DNA of 20,733 bases, from positions 1 through 20,733 of the forward strand of contig JAUQWT010000084.1 of NCBI GenBank assembly GCA_030835005.1, written 5' to 3'. Shown here piece by piece: positions 7,574 to 15,271 of this stretch. Under the pieces are notes generated by a model. It searched no databases and was not told where the DNA came from. It worked only from the letters and a program-made list of their open reading frames with translations. Every line of letters starts with the position of its first letter. Position 1 is the first letter of the stretch. The stretch is from Ignavibacteria bacterium. Its GTDB lineage: Bacteria > Bacteroidota > Ignavibacteria > Tepidaquicellales > OLB5. The position numbers and the translations under genes are program-made.

Positions 7574-8431
7574 TTACTTTTTTGCATAATCGTAAAATCC
7601 TTTGCCTGATTTTCTGCCAAGATAACCCGCTGCTACCATTTTCTTAAGCAGGGGACAGGGGCGATACTTAGAATCACCTAAACCATTATGCAGTACTTCC
7701 ATTATTGATAGGCAAACATCAAGCCCAATAAAATCTGCCAGTGTTAATGGACCCATAGGGTGATTCATCCCAAGCTTCATGACAGTATCAATAGCTTCCG
7801 GAGTGGCAACTCCCTCCATTACGCAGTACATCGCTTCATTCAACATAGGGAGCAATATCCTGTTGGCAACAAATCCGGGATAGTCGTGGACTTCAACCGG
7901 TTCTTTGCCTATCTTAACCGAGAGATCCTTAACTGTATCATAGGTTTCCTGGCTTGTTGCAAGTCCGCGTATTACTTCAATCAGTTTCATAACAGGCACA
8001 GGATTCATAAAGTGCATACCTATAACCTTATCGGGTCTTTTTGTGATAGCGGCAATTTCGGTTATAGAGATCGAGGAAGTATTTGATGCAAGTATTGCAT
8101 CAGGCTTACAGTTTTCATCCAGTGCTTTAAAGATACTTTTCTTTATATCGAAGTTCTCAGTTGCAGCTTCAATCACAAGGTCAGAATCTTTTGCATCAAT
8201 TAGGTTTGTTGAGGTTTTGATATTGGCAAGAGTTGAATCGAGCTGCTCTTTTGTTATGGATTCTTTTTTCAGCTGCCGATCAAGATTGCTCTTGATAGTG
8301 GCAAGAGCTTTTTCAAGTAATTCTGATTTTATATCTATTAAGGTAACGCTGTACCCGTTTAAAGCGAATACATGTGAAATCCCGTTACCCATTGTTCCGG
8401 AACCGATCACCGCTATGTTGTTGATACTCAT
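7574..8431 (-). CDS. 3-hydroxybutyryl-CoA dehydrogenase (3-hydroxyacyl-CoA dehydrogenase)
   Basis: NAD(P)-dependent interconversion of 3-hydroxyacyl-CoA and 3-oxoacyl-CoA. The 285-residue single-domain form (Hbd/PaaH type) lacks the hydratase domain of FadB. The N-terminal Rossmann motif GSGTMGNG is at 10-17. The 'ASNTSSIS' block is at 115-122. The catalytic pair is H140 in 'GMHFMNPVPVMKLIE' with E152, a 12-residue spacing as in the family. The C-terminal dimerisation domain includes 'DYPGFVANRILLPMLNEA' and ends 'GRKSGKGFYDY'. It sits between the thiolase (40 bp before) and the acyl-CoA dehydrogenase (63 bp after), the order of a short-chain acyl-CoA pathway. The Shine-Dalgarno is weak. Confidence 0.94.
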   Translation of the reverse strand: MSINNIAVIGSGTMGNGISHVFALNGYSVTLIDIKSELLEKALATIKSNLDRQLKKESITKEQLDSTLANIKTSTNLIDAKDSDLVIEAATENFDIKKSIFKALDENCKPDAILASNTSSISITEIAAITKRPDKVIGMHFMNPVPVMKLIEVIRGLATSQETYDTVKDLSVKIGKEPVEVHDYPGFVANRILLPMLNEAMYCVMEGVATPEAIDTVMKLGMNHPMGPLTLADFIGLDVCLSIMEVLHNGLGDSKYRPCPLLKKMVAAGYLGRKSGKGFYDYAKK

Positions 8432-8471
8432 TTCTTATAGTTATAAAGTTGATTAATGAATGAAAAATTAC

Positions 8472-9650
8472 TCAAATCTTTTCAATTATCATTGCAGTGG
8501 CCTCTCCGCCGCCGTTGCAAAGTGTTACCAGACCGTATTTTTTGTTCAGCCTATGCAGATTGTAGAGCAGTGTTATTAATAGTCTTGCTCCTGATGCTCC
8601 AATTGGATGCCCGATTGCAATTGCTCCGCCTGTAACATTAACCTTTGCCGGGTCAATGCCTGCGATCTGATTTACTGCACAGCTTACAACTGCAAATGCT
8701 TCATTGATCTCAAACAGGTCAATATCATCTTTTGTTAGTCCTGCTTTCTTACAGATCTTATCAATAACATATCCGGGTGCTGTTGTAAACCACTCGGGAG
8801 CGTGTGAATGAGTTGCCTGCGTAACAATTCTTGCCATTGGTTTTGCTCCTACTGAGGCCGCCTTTTCTGCTGACATCAGTACAACTGCGCCTGCGCCGTC
8901 ATTTATGCTTGAAGCGTTGAATGCAGTGATAGTACCTGCTTTATCAAAAACCGGCTTTAAGGTCATTGCCTTTTCAAAATTCACTTTTCCCGGTTCTTCA
9001 TCAGTATCAAAGAGTGTTACATTCCCTTTTCTGTCTTTAAGCTCTACAGCTACAATGCTTTCTTTAAAGTGGCCGCTCTTGATTGCTTCAAGAGCTTTTT
9101 CATATGAACCTTTGGCAAATGCATCCTGCATTTCTCTTGTGACTTTATGTTCCGTTGCGCACAGCTCACCAAGGATTCCCATATGCTTATTTCCATATGG
9201 ATCCCATAGACCGTCATGGATCATAAGGTCAATTAACTCGCCATTTCCCATTCTGTAGCCATTCCTGGCTTTTTGCAATATATAAGGAGCATTTGTCATG
9301 GATTCCATTCCGCCTGCAACTATTACTTCTGCATCACCTGCAAGTATTGCCTGCTGGCCAAGCATTGCGGATTTCAATCCTGAGCCGCACACCTTATTAA
9401 TTGTTGTTGCTGAAACAGTGTTTGGAATACCCGCAGCTATTGCGGCCTGCCTTGCAGGCGCCTGACCCAAACCACCCTGCAGAACATTACCCATAAGGAC
9501 TTCATCAATCTCTTCGGGCTTAACTTTTGATCTTCTAACAGCTTCTTTAATTGCGATTGCTCCAAGCTGCGGAGCAGAAAAACCTGAAAGGCTGCCGTTA
9601 AATACTCCTATTGGAGTACGGGCACCTGATACTATTACTACGTCTTTCAT
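8472..9650 (-). CDS. Acetyl-CoA C-acetyltransferase (thiolase)
   Basis: Thiolase that condenses two acetyl-CoA or cleaves 3-ketoacyl-CoA. The 392-residue length is standard for the biosynthetic (acetoacetyl-CoA) tetrameric type. The nucleophile C88 lies in 'NKVCGSGLKS', H348 in 'GHPIGASG', and the second catalytic C378 in 'CNGGGEA', spacing nearly identical to the Zoogloea enzyme (C89/H348/C378). The 'NEAFA' segment is also present. It starts 26 bp after tpiA and is followed by the 3-hydroxyacyl-CoA dehydrogenase. With its neighbours it can run beta-oxidation of C4 units or acetoacetyl-CoA formation; direction cannot be decided from sequence. No strong ribosome-binding site precedes ATG 9650. 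Confidence 0.95.
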   Translation of the reverse strand: MKDVVIVSGARTPIGVFNGSLSGFSAPQLGAIAIKEAVRRSKVKPEEIDEVLMGNVLQGGLGQAPARQAAIAAGIPNTVSATTINKVCGSGLKSAMLGQQAILAGDAEVIVAGGMESMTNAPYILQKARNGYRMGNGELIDLMIHDGLWDPYGNKHMGILGELCATEHKVTREMQDAFAKGSYEKALEAIKSGHFKESIVAVELKDRKGNVTLFDTDEEPGKVNFEKAMTLKPVFDKAGTITAFNASSINDGAGAVVLMSAEKAASVGAKPMARIVTQATHSHAPEWFTTAPGYVIDKICKKAGLTKDDIDLFEINEAFAVVSCAVNQIAGIDPAKVNVTGGAIAIGHPIGASGARLLITLLYNLHRLNKKYGLVTLCNGGGEATAMIIEKI

Positions 9651-9676
9651 TATTTATATACCCTATATTTTATTTA

Positions 9677-10441
9677 TTAAAGCGCTGAATTAATTATTTT
9701 AAGGAAACTTTCTACTTCAAGAGAAGCACCGCCAACAAGCCCGCCATTGACAGATGGGGATGCAAAAAGTTCTTTTGCATTTTCAGGCGATATGCTTCCG
9801 CCATAAATAATCCGTGCATTTTTTGAAATTTCTTCACTATACATTTTTTTTAACTTTTTCCTGATGAAGTTGTGAACACTTTCAGCCTGGTGCGAAGTGG
9901 CATTCTTGCCCGTACCTATTGCCCATATGGGTTCATATGCAATTGTAACGTTGGAGATATCCTCAATGCTTACATGGCCCAAACATGTTGTTATCTGTCC
10001 GTCTATCACTGATTCAGTAAGTTTGTCATCGTGCTCCTGCAGGTTTTCTCCAACGCATAGGATCGGTTTCAATCCTTCATCAAGCGCCATCAAAACTTTC
10101 TTATTTACGATGGCGTTGGTTTCGTTAAAATACTGTCTGCGCTCAGAGTGACCAACTATTACATACTCACAGCCGCATGATTTAAGCATTCCTGCAGAGA
10201 TCTCTCCTGTAAATGCGCCTATAGTTTCGTAATGCATATTCTGCGCACCCAGCTTTACATTAGTGCCGTTCAGCTTTTTATTCAAAGTATCCAGCGATGT
10301 GAATGGAGGACAGATAACAATATCTGCATTCAATACCTTGTGCTTTTCAAGCTTTGCTTTTAACTCTTCTGCAAACTGCTGTGACTGCACCAGCCCTTTG
10401 TTCATTTTCCAGTTTGCAACTACCATTTTTTTCATAGACAT
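9677..10441 (-). CDS. tpiA: Triosephosphate isomerase
   Basis: Interconverts dihydroxyacetone phosphate and glyceraldehyde 3-phosphate in glycolysis and gluconeogenesis. The 254-residue TIM barrel has all catalytic residues: K12 in 'ANWKMNK', H98 in 'VGHSERR', and E170 in 'AYEPIWAIGTG', which also starts the flexible loop. The phosphate-binding 'YGGSISPENAKEL' and 'GGLVGGASL' segments are near the C-terminus. Two in-frame ATGs are possible (10441 and 10435). The first is chosen because GGAGAG lies 6 nt upstream. It lies 50 bp after gatB and 26 bp before the thiolase, so it appears embedded in a mixed housekeeping/catabolic operon. Confidence 0.97.
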   Translation of the reverse strand: MSMKKMVVANWKMNKGLVQSQQFAEELKAKLEKHKVLNADIVICPPFTSLDTLNKKLNGTNVKLGAQNMHYETIGAFTGEISAGMLKSCGCEYVIVGHSERRQYFNETNAIVNKKVLMALDEGLKPILCVGENLQEHDDKLTESVIDGQITTCLGHVSIEDISNVTIAYEPIWAIGTGKNATSHQAESVHNFIRKKLKKMYSEEISKNARIIYGGSISPENAKELFASPSVNGGLVGGASLEVESFLKIINSAL

Positions 10442-10447
10442 TTTAAA

Positions 10448-10453
10448 CTCTCC
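10448..10453 (-). promoter_or_regulatory. Shine-Dalgarno site for tpiA
   Basis: GGAGAG on the minus strand lies 6 nt before ATG 10441. It decides between two candidate start codons six bases apart. Confidence 0.6.
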
Positions 10454-10491
10454 GTTTTCTTGAGGATATAAGCCAATACTTATAACTGAAC

Positions 10492-11946
10492 CTATCCTAA
10501 AATTGAAATTATTAATTCGTTTACTTTTTGCGGGTTTGCCTTACCCTTTGATTCTTTCATCACTTTTCCTACAAAAAGTCCAAGCAGCTTAACTTCACCG
10601 TTTCTGTATCGTTCAGCTTCTTTCGGACTATCTTCGATTACCTTCCTAACTATCTTCTCTATCTCACCGGTATCAGAAACAAGCAGAAGATTCTTTTTCT
10701 TAACAATGTATGTTGGATGCTGTCTGGTATCATCTTGATCCTTTACAGCGAGCATTTCCTGATATACTTCCTTTGCAATATTGTTAGAAATTTTACCTTC
10801 TGCAATCAATTTAATCAATGATGATAAATTTCTGTCCTTTATCCAATATCCTTCAATCTCTATATTCTCTTCATTAAGCACTCTCATTACTTCTGTCATA
10901 ACCCAGTTACTTGCAGTTTTATAGCTTCTTACTTCTACTTCTTTACATACTTCTTCAAAATAATCTGCAATTGCTCTATCTTGCGTCAATATTGCAGCAT
11001 CATATTCAGGCAAGTTGTAGTCCCTGATAAACCTTTTTGCCTTTTCTTCCGGGAGTTCGGGAAGGCTCGCTTTGACTTTTTCTCTCCAAACGTTATCAAT
11101 TTTGACCGTTACCAGGTCCGGTTCCGGGAAATACCTGTAATCATGGGCTTCTTCTTTCGAACGCATTGGGGAAGTTGCCCTTGCCTTCGCGTCATAGGTC
11201 ATAGTTTGATGTATGACTTTTCCGCCCTTTTCAAGTACACTTATTTGACGCTCAATTTCATGTTCAAGAGCATCGCTGACATTCTTGAATGAATTCAGGT
11301 TTTTTACTTCACACTTAGTGCCATACTGCTTTGCTCCTTTAAGCCTTACAGATACATTTGCATCACATCTTAAACTGCCTTCTTCCATATTCCCATCGCA
11401 AATATCCAGATAAACAACCAGCTGTTTCAAAATTGTCAAATAATCAAATGCTTCTTTTGGTGTACGGATATCCGGCTCGCTGACGATTTCAATTAAAGGA
11501 ACTCCGCACCTGTTTAGGTCAACCAATGATTCATCAGATGCGAAATCATGTATGGATTTACCCGAATCCTCTTCCATGTGTATCCGGGTAATTCCAACTC
11601 GTTTGCCATCAAGATCAATATGTCCTCCTTCACATATGGGCTGATCAAATTGCGATATCTGGTAACCCTTCGGAAGATCAGGATAGAAATAATTCTTCCT
11701 TGCGAATATGGAACGTTCCCTTATGTTACAATTTGTTGAGAGTCCCAGTTTGAGTATAAACTCAACAAGATTCTTATTCAGTACAGGCAATGTTCCCGGA
11801 TGACCCAAGCAAACAGGGCAAACATTGGTATTCGGCGGTGCGCTGAATGCAGTTGAGCATTTACAGAATGCTTTGCTCTTTGTTTTCATCTGCGCATGAA
11901 CTTCAAGGCCTATGACCGGTTCGTATTTATTTATATCAAAGCTCAA
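10492..11946 (-). CDS. gatB: Asp-tRNA(Asn)/Glu-tRNA(Gln) amidotransferase subunit B
   Basis: tRNA-binding kinase/transamidase subunit of GatCAB, which converts Glu-tRNA(Gln) and/or Asp-tRNA(Asn) to the amidated form. The protein has 484 residues. The N-terminal cradle domain opens 'YEPVIGLEVHAQMKTKSKAFC'. A four-cysteine zinc site is formed by C28, C30, C43 and C46. It also has 'NYFYPDLPKGYQISQFDQPI', 'EEDSGKS', 'RCGVPLIEIVSEPD' and 'EGSLRCDANVS', and a C-terminal YqeY-like helical tail ending 'NPQKVNELIISIL'. The start is TTG at 11946. A TAA stop immediately precedes it in frame, so no longer form is possible, and no strong Shine-Dalgarno is seen. It lies 24 bp after sucC. gatA and gatC are not in the window. 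Confidence 0.96.
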   Translation of the reverse strand: MSFDINKYEPVIGLEVHAQMKTKSKAFCKCSTAFSAPPNTNVCPVCLGHPGTLPVLNKNLVEFILKLGLSTNCNIRERSIFARKNYFYPDLPKGYQISQFDQPICEGGHIDLDGKRVGITRIHMEEDSGKSIHDFASDESLVDLNRCGVPLIEIVSEPDIRTPKEAFDYLTILKQLVVYLDICDGNMEEGSLRCDANVSVRLKGAKQYGTKCEVKNLNSFKNVSDALEHEIERQISVLEKGGKVIHQTMTYDAKARATSPMRSKEEAHDYRYFPEPDLVTVKIDNVWREKVKASLPELPEEKAKRFIRDYNLPEYDAAILTQDRAIADYFEEVCKEVEVRSYKTASNWVMTEVMRVLNEENIEIEGYWIKDRNLSSLIKLIAEGKISNNIAKEVYQEMLAVKDQDDTRQHPTYIVKKKNLLLVSDTGEIEKIVRKVIEDSPKEAERYRNGEVKLLGLFVGKVMKESKGKANPQKVNELIISILG

Positions 11947-11970
11947 TTAACAATTATCAAATTGCAGGAA

Positions 11971-13185
11971 TTAAACACTCAAGACTTTTGTGATCTTCTC
12001 TGCGGCATCCTTAAATCCATCTGCACTAATGATGTTCAAGCCGGATTCATCAAGCATCTTCTTTGCAATATCAGCGTTTGTGCCTGCCAGTCTTACTACT
12101 ACAGGTACATGTATATCAATATTCTTTGCTGCTTCAATTATACCCCCGGCTACTCTATCACATCTTACTATTCCGCCGAAAATATTAACAAGTATTGCTT
12201 TTACATGCGAATCTGAAAGTATGATCTTAAATCCGTTCTCAACGGTTTCTTTGGAAGCTCCGCCGCCAACATCCAAGAAGTTAGCCGGTTCGCCGCCTGC
12301 AAGCTTGATAATATCCATTGTAGCCATTGCAAGCCCGGCGCCGTTTACCATACAGCCAACATTGCCGTCAAGTTTCACGTAGTTCAGATCGAAATTTGAT
12401 GCCTGAACTTCAAGGGGATCTTCTTCATTAACATCTCTCAAGGCGGGATAGTCTGGATGACGGTACATTGCATTGTCATCAAGAGTTATCTTTGCATCCA
12501 AAGCAACAATCTTATTATCGTTCAGCAAAGCCATTGGATTTATTTCGATAAGTGATGCATCACTTTCTTCGTATGCTTTGTAAAGGGTTTTTATGAATGT
12601 AATGAAGTTCTTAAATGCATCTCCGCTTAAGCCCAGCCCGAATGCGAGACGTCTCGCCTGGAATGTCTGCAAGCCGATATTGGGGTCAACCCATTCTTTA
12701 ATTATCTTTTCGGGTGTTTCTGCCGCAACTTTCTCTATCTCAACTCCGCCTTCGGTTGATGCCATTATAACATTCTTTCCAACAGTCCTGTCAAGTAATA
12801 TCCCAATATAGAATTCTTTGGAGTAGTCCAAGCCTTCTGTTATAAATAATGTCTGAACTATCTTGCCTTCAGCACCAGTTTGATGAGTAACGAGAAGGTT
12901 ACCAAGAATTTTTTGTGCATATTCGCGGCCCTTTTCAGCATCCGTCACAAACTTAACACCGCCGTCAAGAATAAGTTCATCACGATTAACCGGATTATAT
13001 ACCTTTCCTTTTCCTCTTCCACCGGCATGTATCTGGGATTTAACAACAAACTGGTTGATCCCGTGTGATTGAAGTGTGTTAATAGCGCCATCAAACTCAC
13101 TCATGCTCTTAATGGGTATTCCGTTCTGGACAGGAACGCCGTATTTCAATAAGATTTGTTTAGCCTGGTATTCGTGTATTTTCAT
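11971..13185 (-). CDS. sucC: Succinate-CoA ligase (ADP-forming) beta subunit
   Basis: ATP-grasp subunit of succinyl-CoA synthetase, which makes ATP or GTP from succinyl-CoA in the TCA cycle. The 404 residues begin 'MKIHEYQAKQILLKYGVPV' and include 'KSQIHAGGRGKGK' in the nucleotide-binding region, 'EINPMALL' and the metal/nucleotide 'ALDAKITLDDNA', and the C-terminal CoA-ligase domain 'LDVGGGASKE' and 'VNIFGGIVRCDRVAGGI'. It follows the small lipoprotein gene by 34 bp and precedes gatB by 24 bp. The alpha subunit gene sucD is absent from the window, so the two subunits are not adjacent here. The ribosome-binding site is weak and A-rich. Confidence 0.96.
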   Translation of the reverse strand: MKIHEYQAKQILLKYGVPVQNGIPIKSMSEFDGAINTLQSHGINQFVVKSQIHAGGRGKGKVYNPVNRDELILDGGVKFVTDAEKGREYAQKILGNLLVTHQTGAEGKIVQTLFITEGLDYSKEFYIGILLDRTVGKNVIMASTEGGVEIEKVAAETPEKIIKEWVDPNIGLQTFQARRLAFGLGLSGDAFKNFITFIKTLYKAYEESDASLIEINPMALLNDNKIVALDAKITLDDNAMYRHPDYPALRDVNEEDPLEVQASNFDLNYVKLDGNVGCMVNGAGLAMATMDIIKLAGGEPANFLDVGGGASKETVENGFKIILSDSHVKAILVNIFGGIVRCDRVAGGIIEAAKNIDIHVPVVVRLAGTNADIAKKMLDESGLNIISADGFKDAAEKITKVLSV

Positions 13186-13219
13186 TTTTTCTCTAAAAAG
13201 TTTTTAGTTAAGTAGTAAA

Positions 13220-13411
13220 TTATTTTATTTTTGCTGAGTCCAAAGTTGATGCAAGTGAGTCTAACATGCGAAGCTTTTCATCAAGTCTTCTTTGCCTGTC
13301 TACAGAATCTGTCTTTCTTTGCATCTCCTGCATATCTTTCTCGCTGTATTTTTTGCTGCAGGCTGAAATTAATGGGATCAAAATTAACATGGCAATTGTG
13401 ACTCTTTGCAT
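13220..13411 (-). CDS. Small predicted lipoprotein, coiled coil (63 aa), third of three
   Basis: A tiny exported protein with a signal sequence MQRVTIAMLILIPLISAC, whose lipobox LISAC places the lipidated cysteine at residue 18. The remaining 45 residues are almost entirely charged and helical: 'KYSEKDMQEMQRKTDSVDRQ', then 'RMLDSLASTLDSAKIK'. Asp-Ser pairs at the end are seven residues apart, as expected of a coiled coil. It starts 3 bp after the preceding lipoprotein stop, so the two are surely co-transcribed, and lies 34 bp before sucC. I do not recognise a family. An Lpp-like structural or envelope-associated role is only a guess. Confidence 0.65.
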   Translation of the reverse strand: MQRVTIAMLILIPLISACSKKYSEKDMQEMQRKTDSVDRQRRLDEKLRMLDSLASTLDSAKIK

Positions 13412-13414
13412 TCT

Positions 13415-13708
13415 TTACTGATTTTTGTTTGTCTTTAAGTTTTGAATACTTTTTTCAAGTTCTTTCTCCAGTGAATCTGTGCTTCTTTTCAGCGAGTCAA
13501 GGTCTCTTCGGAAGCTGTTATTGACTGAATCATTCATCTGTTTAAAATTCTGCTTCCTTATCGAATCCAGTTTTTTATCTGTTTCCTCCTGATGTTTCAT
13601 CAGCTCTTTGTATGCATCTGAATCTTCAAACTTCTTTTTCCCAAATAAGCCGCAGCCAGAGCTAAAAAGGAGTGATGCGATAAACAATACGTAAATTGTA
13701 TATTTCAC
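13415..13708 (-). CDS. Small predicted lipoprotein, coiled coil (97 aa), second of three
   Basis: The signal peptide MKYTIYVLFIASLLFSSGC has an SSGC lipobox (Cys 19). The mature part (about 78 residues) is highly charged and predicted helical, with a repeated D-S-[L/V/I] pattern: 'KLDSIRKQ', 'MNDSVNN', 'DLDSLKRSTDSLEKEL'. The last two pairs are exactly seven apart. The start is GTG at 13708. A TAA immediately precedes it in frame, so no longer version exists, and GGTGAG just upstream may serve as the ribosome-binding site. It starts 49 bp after the first lipoprotein of the trio and ends 3 bp before the third. Function unknown. Confidence 0.68.
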   Translation of the reverse strand: MKYTIYVLFIASLLFSSGCGLFGKKKFEDSDAYKELMKHQEETDKKLDSIRKQNFKQMNDSVNNSFRRDLDSLKRSTDSLEKELEKSIQNLKTNKNQ

Positions 13709-13757
13709 TTACTCACCAACCAGCTGAACTGCATCAATTTCGTTCCTACCGCCATGA

Positions 13758-14012
13758 CTATTTAGTTTTTCTGGTTTCTCTGTTATTTCGTTCCTGCATT
13801 ATTGAATCAGCTTTACTCTTAAGCGTGTCAAGTGATTTCATAAGCGAGTCTATTGATTTCCTGTCCAAAGTGGAATCAACCTTTTTTAGGTTCTCATCAA
13901 TCTTCTCATTAACTTTTTCATTTACTTTCTGTTCTACTTTTTCTGAAATCTTACTGCAATTCAGTATTGCGCCCAAAACAAGCAAAGCTGAGACCAATTT
14001 GAGTGTTTTCAT
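13758..14012 (-). CDS. Small predicted lipoprotein, coiled coil (84 aa), first of three
   Basis: The signal peptide MKTLKLVSALLVLGAILNC ends in an ILNC lipobox (Cys 19). The mature region is a long charged helix: 'KISEKVEQKVNEKVNEKIDE' has a 4-residue K-[VI]-[NDE]-E period. It is followed by 'SIDSLMK SLDTLKS KADSIMQ', three perfect heptads with Asp at the same place. It starts 10 bp after lhgO. The D-S heptad pattern is shared with the two lipoproteins downstream, so the three may be diverged paralogues. No family recognised; surface or periplasm-facing anchoring is inferred from the lipobox only. Confidence 0.68.
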   Translation of the reverse strand: MKTLKLVSALLVLGAILNCSKISEKVEQKVNEKVNEKIDENLKKVDSTLDRKSIDSLMKSLDTLKSKADSIMQERNNRETRKTK

Positions 14013-14022
14013 ATCGTATGTT

Positions 14023-15219
14023 TTAAATTGAAATTAATTTTGCAATATGTTCTCCAATTGCCAGGCTTGAAGTAGCAGCGGGGGAGGGAGCATTAATGAC
14101 ATTTACAATATTCCCTTTCCTGCTTATGAGGAAGTCATCGACAAGATTTCCTCTGTTATCTATAGCCTGCGCTCTTACACCGGCGCCGCCTTTGATCAGA
14201 TCACTCTCTGTTATCTCAGGTATGAGTTTCTGCAGTGCCCTGACAAAAGCTCTTTTGCTGAATGAACGGTAGAATTCACCTAAACCTGTCTTATAATACT
14301 TTGCAGCTATTCTGTAAAACCCGCCCCATGAAAATGTCTTTACAGAATCTTTAATGCTGAAGCTGCTTCTTTTATATCCTTCTTTTTTGAACGCGAGTAC
14401 TGCATTAGGTCCTGCTTCAACTTCTCCGTTTGTCATTCTTGTGAAATGGACTCCCAGAAACGGGAATGACGGATCTGGTACAGGATAAATCAAGTTCTTA
14501 ACAAGATATCTTTTCTCGGGCTTTAACTTGTAATACTCCCCCCTGAATGGGATTATCCTGGTATTGATCGAGTCACCGGTATGACGGGCTACTTCATCTG
14601 ATTGCAGACCGCAGCAATTGATAAAAACTTTTGATTGGAAAGAACGGTTTCTTGTAATAACTTCATTTATAGTTGATAAACCTGATACCGATGTAATTTT
14701 TTCGTTAAATACTAATTCACCTCCGGCTGATTCAATCTTTTCCCTGTATTTGTTTGAAACTGTTTTGTAATCTATAATGCCGGTATACGGAACGTGTATC
14801 CCTTTGATCCCTGCGGCATGTGGTTCAAGTTCTTTAAGCTCAACTTCACTTATCATCCTGATTTTTTCAAGTCCGTTAGCAAGTCCTCTTTCATAAATGC
14901 TTTTCAGAGAAGCAATTTCGCCCTCTGAAGTAGCTGAAATAACTTTTCCGCATATTTCGAACGGTACATCCTCTTTCCTGCAGAATTCAAGCAGTAGGTT
15001 ATAGCCTCGAATGCAGTTTTTGGCTTTCAGACTGCCGGGCTTGTAATATATTCCGGAATGAATTACTCCGCTATTGTTTCCTGTCTGATGTTGTGCAGGT
15101 CCGTTTTCTTTTTCAATTATTAATAGCGTGCAATTCGGATCGTGCTCGAGTAACTTAATCCCTGTAGCCAGGCCAATTATCCCTGCACCGGCAATTATTA
15201 CATCATATGTTTTGCTCAT
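14023..15219 (-). CDS. lhgO: L-2-hydroxyglutarate oxidase/dehydrogenase (LhgO/LhgD type)
   Basis: FAD-dependent enzyme that oxidises L-2-hydroxyglutarate to 2-oxoglutarate, passing electrons to the respiratory chain or oxygen. The 398-residue length fits the family. The N-terminal dinucleotide-binding motif is GAGIIGLA (11-18). The diagnostic 'QTGNNSGVIHSGIYYKPGSLKAKNC' block is near 46-70, 'IPFRGEYYKLKP' lies mid-protein, and 'GGAGVRAQAID' and 'NAPSPAATSSLAIGEHIA' are near the C-terminus. It lies 52 bp downstream of pruA and 10 bp upstream of the first small lipoprotein. The pairing with pruA fits a shared theme of feeding the 2-oxoglutarate pool. A broader FAD-dependent 2-hydroxyacid oxidase is the alternative. 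Confidence 0.9.
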   Translation of the reverse strand: MSKTYDVIIAGAGIIGLATGIKLLEHDPNCTLLIIEKENGPAQHQTGNNSGVIHSGIYYKPGSLKAKNCIRGYNLLLEFCRKEDVPFEICGKVISATSEGEIASLKSIYERGLANGLEKIRMISEVELKELEPHAAGIKGIHVPYTGIIDYKTVSNKYREKIESAGGELVFNEKITSVSGLSTINEVITRNRSFQSKVFINCCGLQSDEVARHTGDSINTRIIPFRGEYYKLKPEKRYLVKNLIYPVPDPSFPFLGVHFTRMTNGEVEAGPNAVLAFKKEGYKRSSFSIKDSVKTFSWGGFYRIAAKYYKTGLGEFYRSFSKRAFVRALQKLIPEITESDLIKGGAGVRAQAIDNRGNLVDDFLISRKGNIVNVINAPSPAATSSLAIGEHIAKLISI

Positions 15220-15271
15220 TCAGGCGTACTTGAGTACTGCAGCCGGATAGCCGCTTTCATAATTTTACATT

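Noticed and set aside
8043..8456. 137-codon open frame opposite the 3-hydroxyacyl-CoA dehydrogenase
   Set aside because: It lies antisense to a fully conserved gene, and its translation has no recognisable domain. The same applies to open frames at 11990-12382 (+), 3448-3846 (-), 2626-3060 (-) and 19688-20128 (+).
13193..13207. Palindrome CTAAAAA-G-TTTTTAG just before sucC, as a terminator or operator
   Set aside because: Very AT-rich with a one-base centre, so it makes no stable hairpin. There is no GC stem, and chance occurrence in this composition is likely.
15226..15237. Inverted repeat GTACT-TG-AGTAC between pruA and lhgO
   Set aside because: Five-base arms with a two-base gap cannot form an RNA hairpin, and no repeat copy is seen elsewhere in the window. 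Too short to call an operator.
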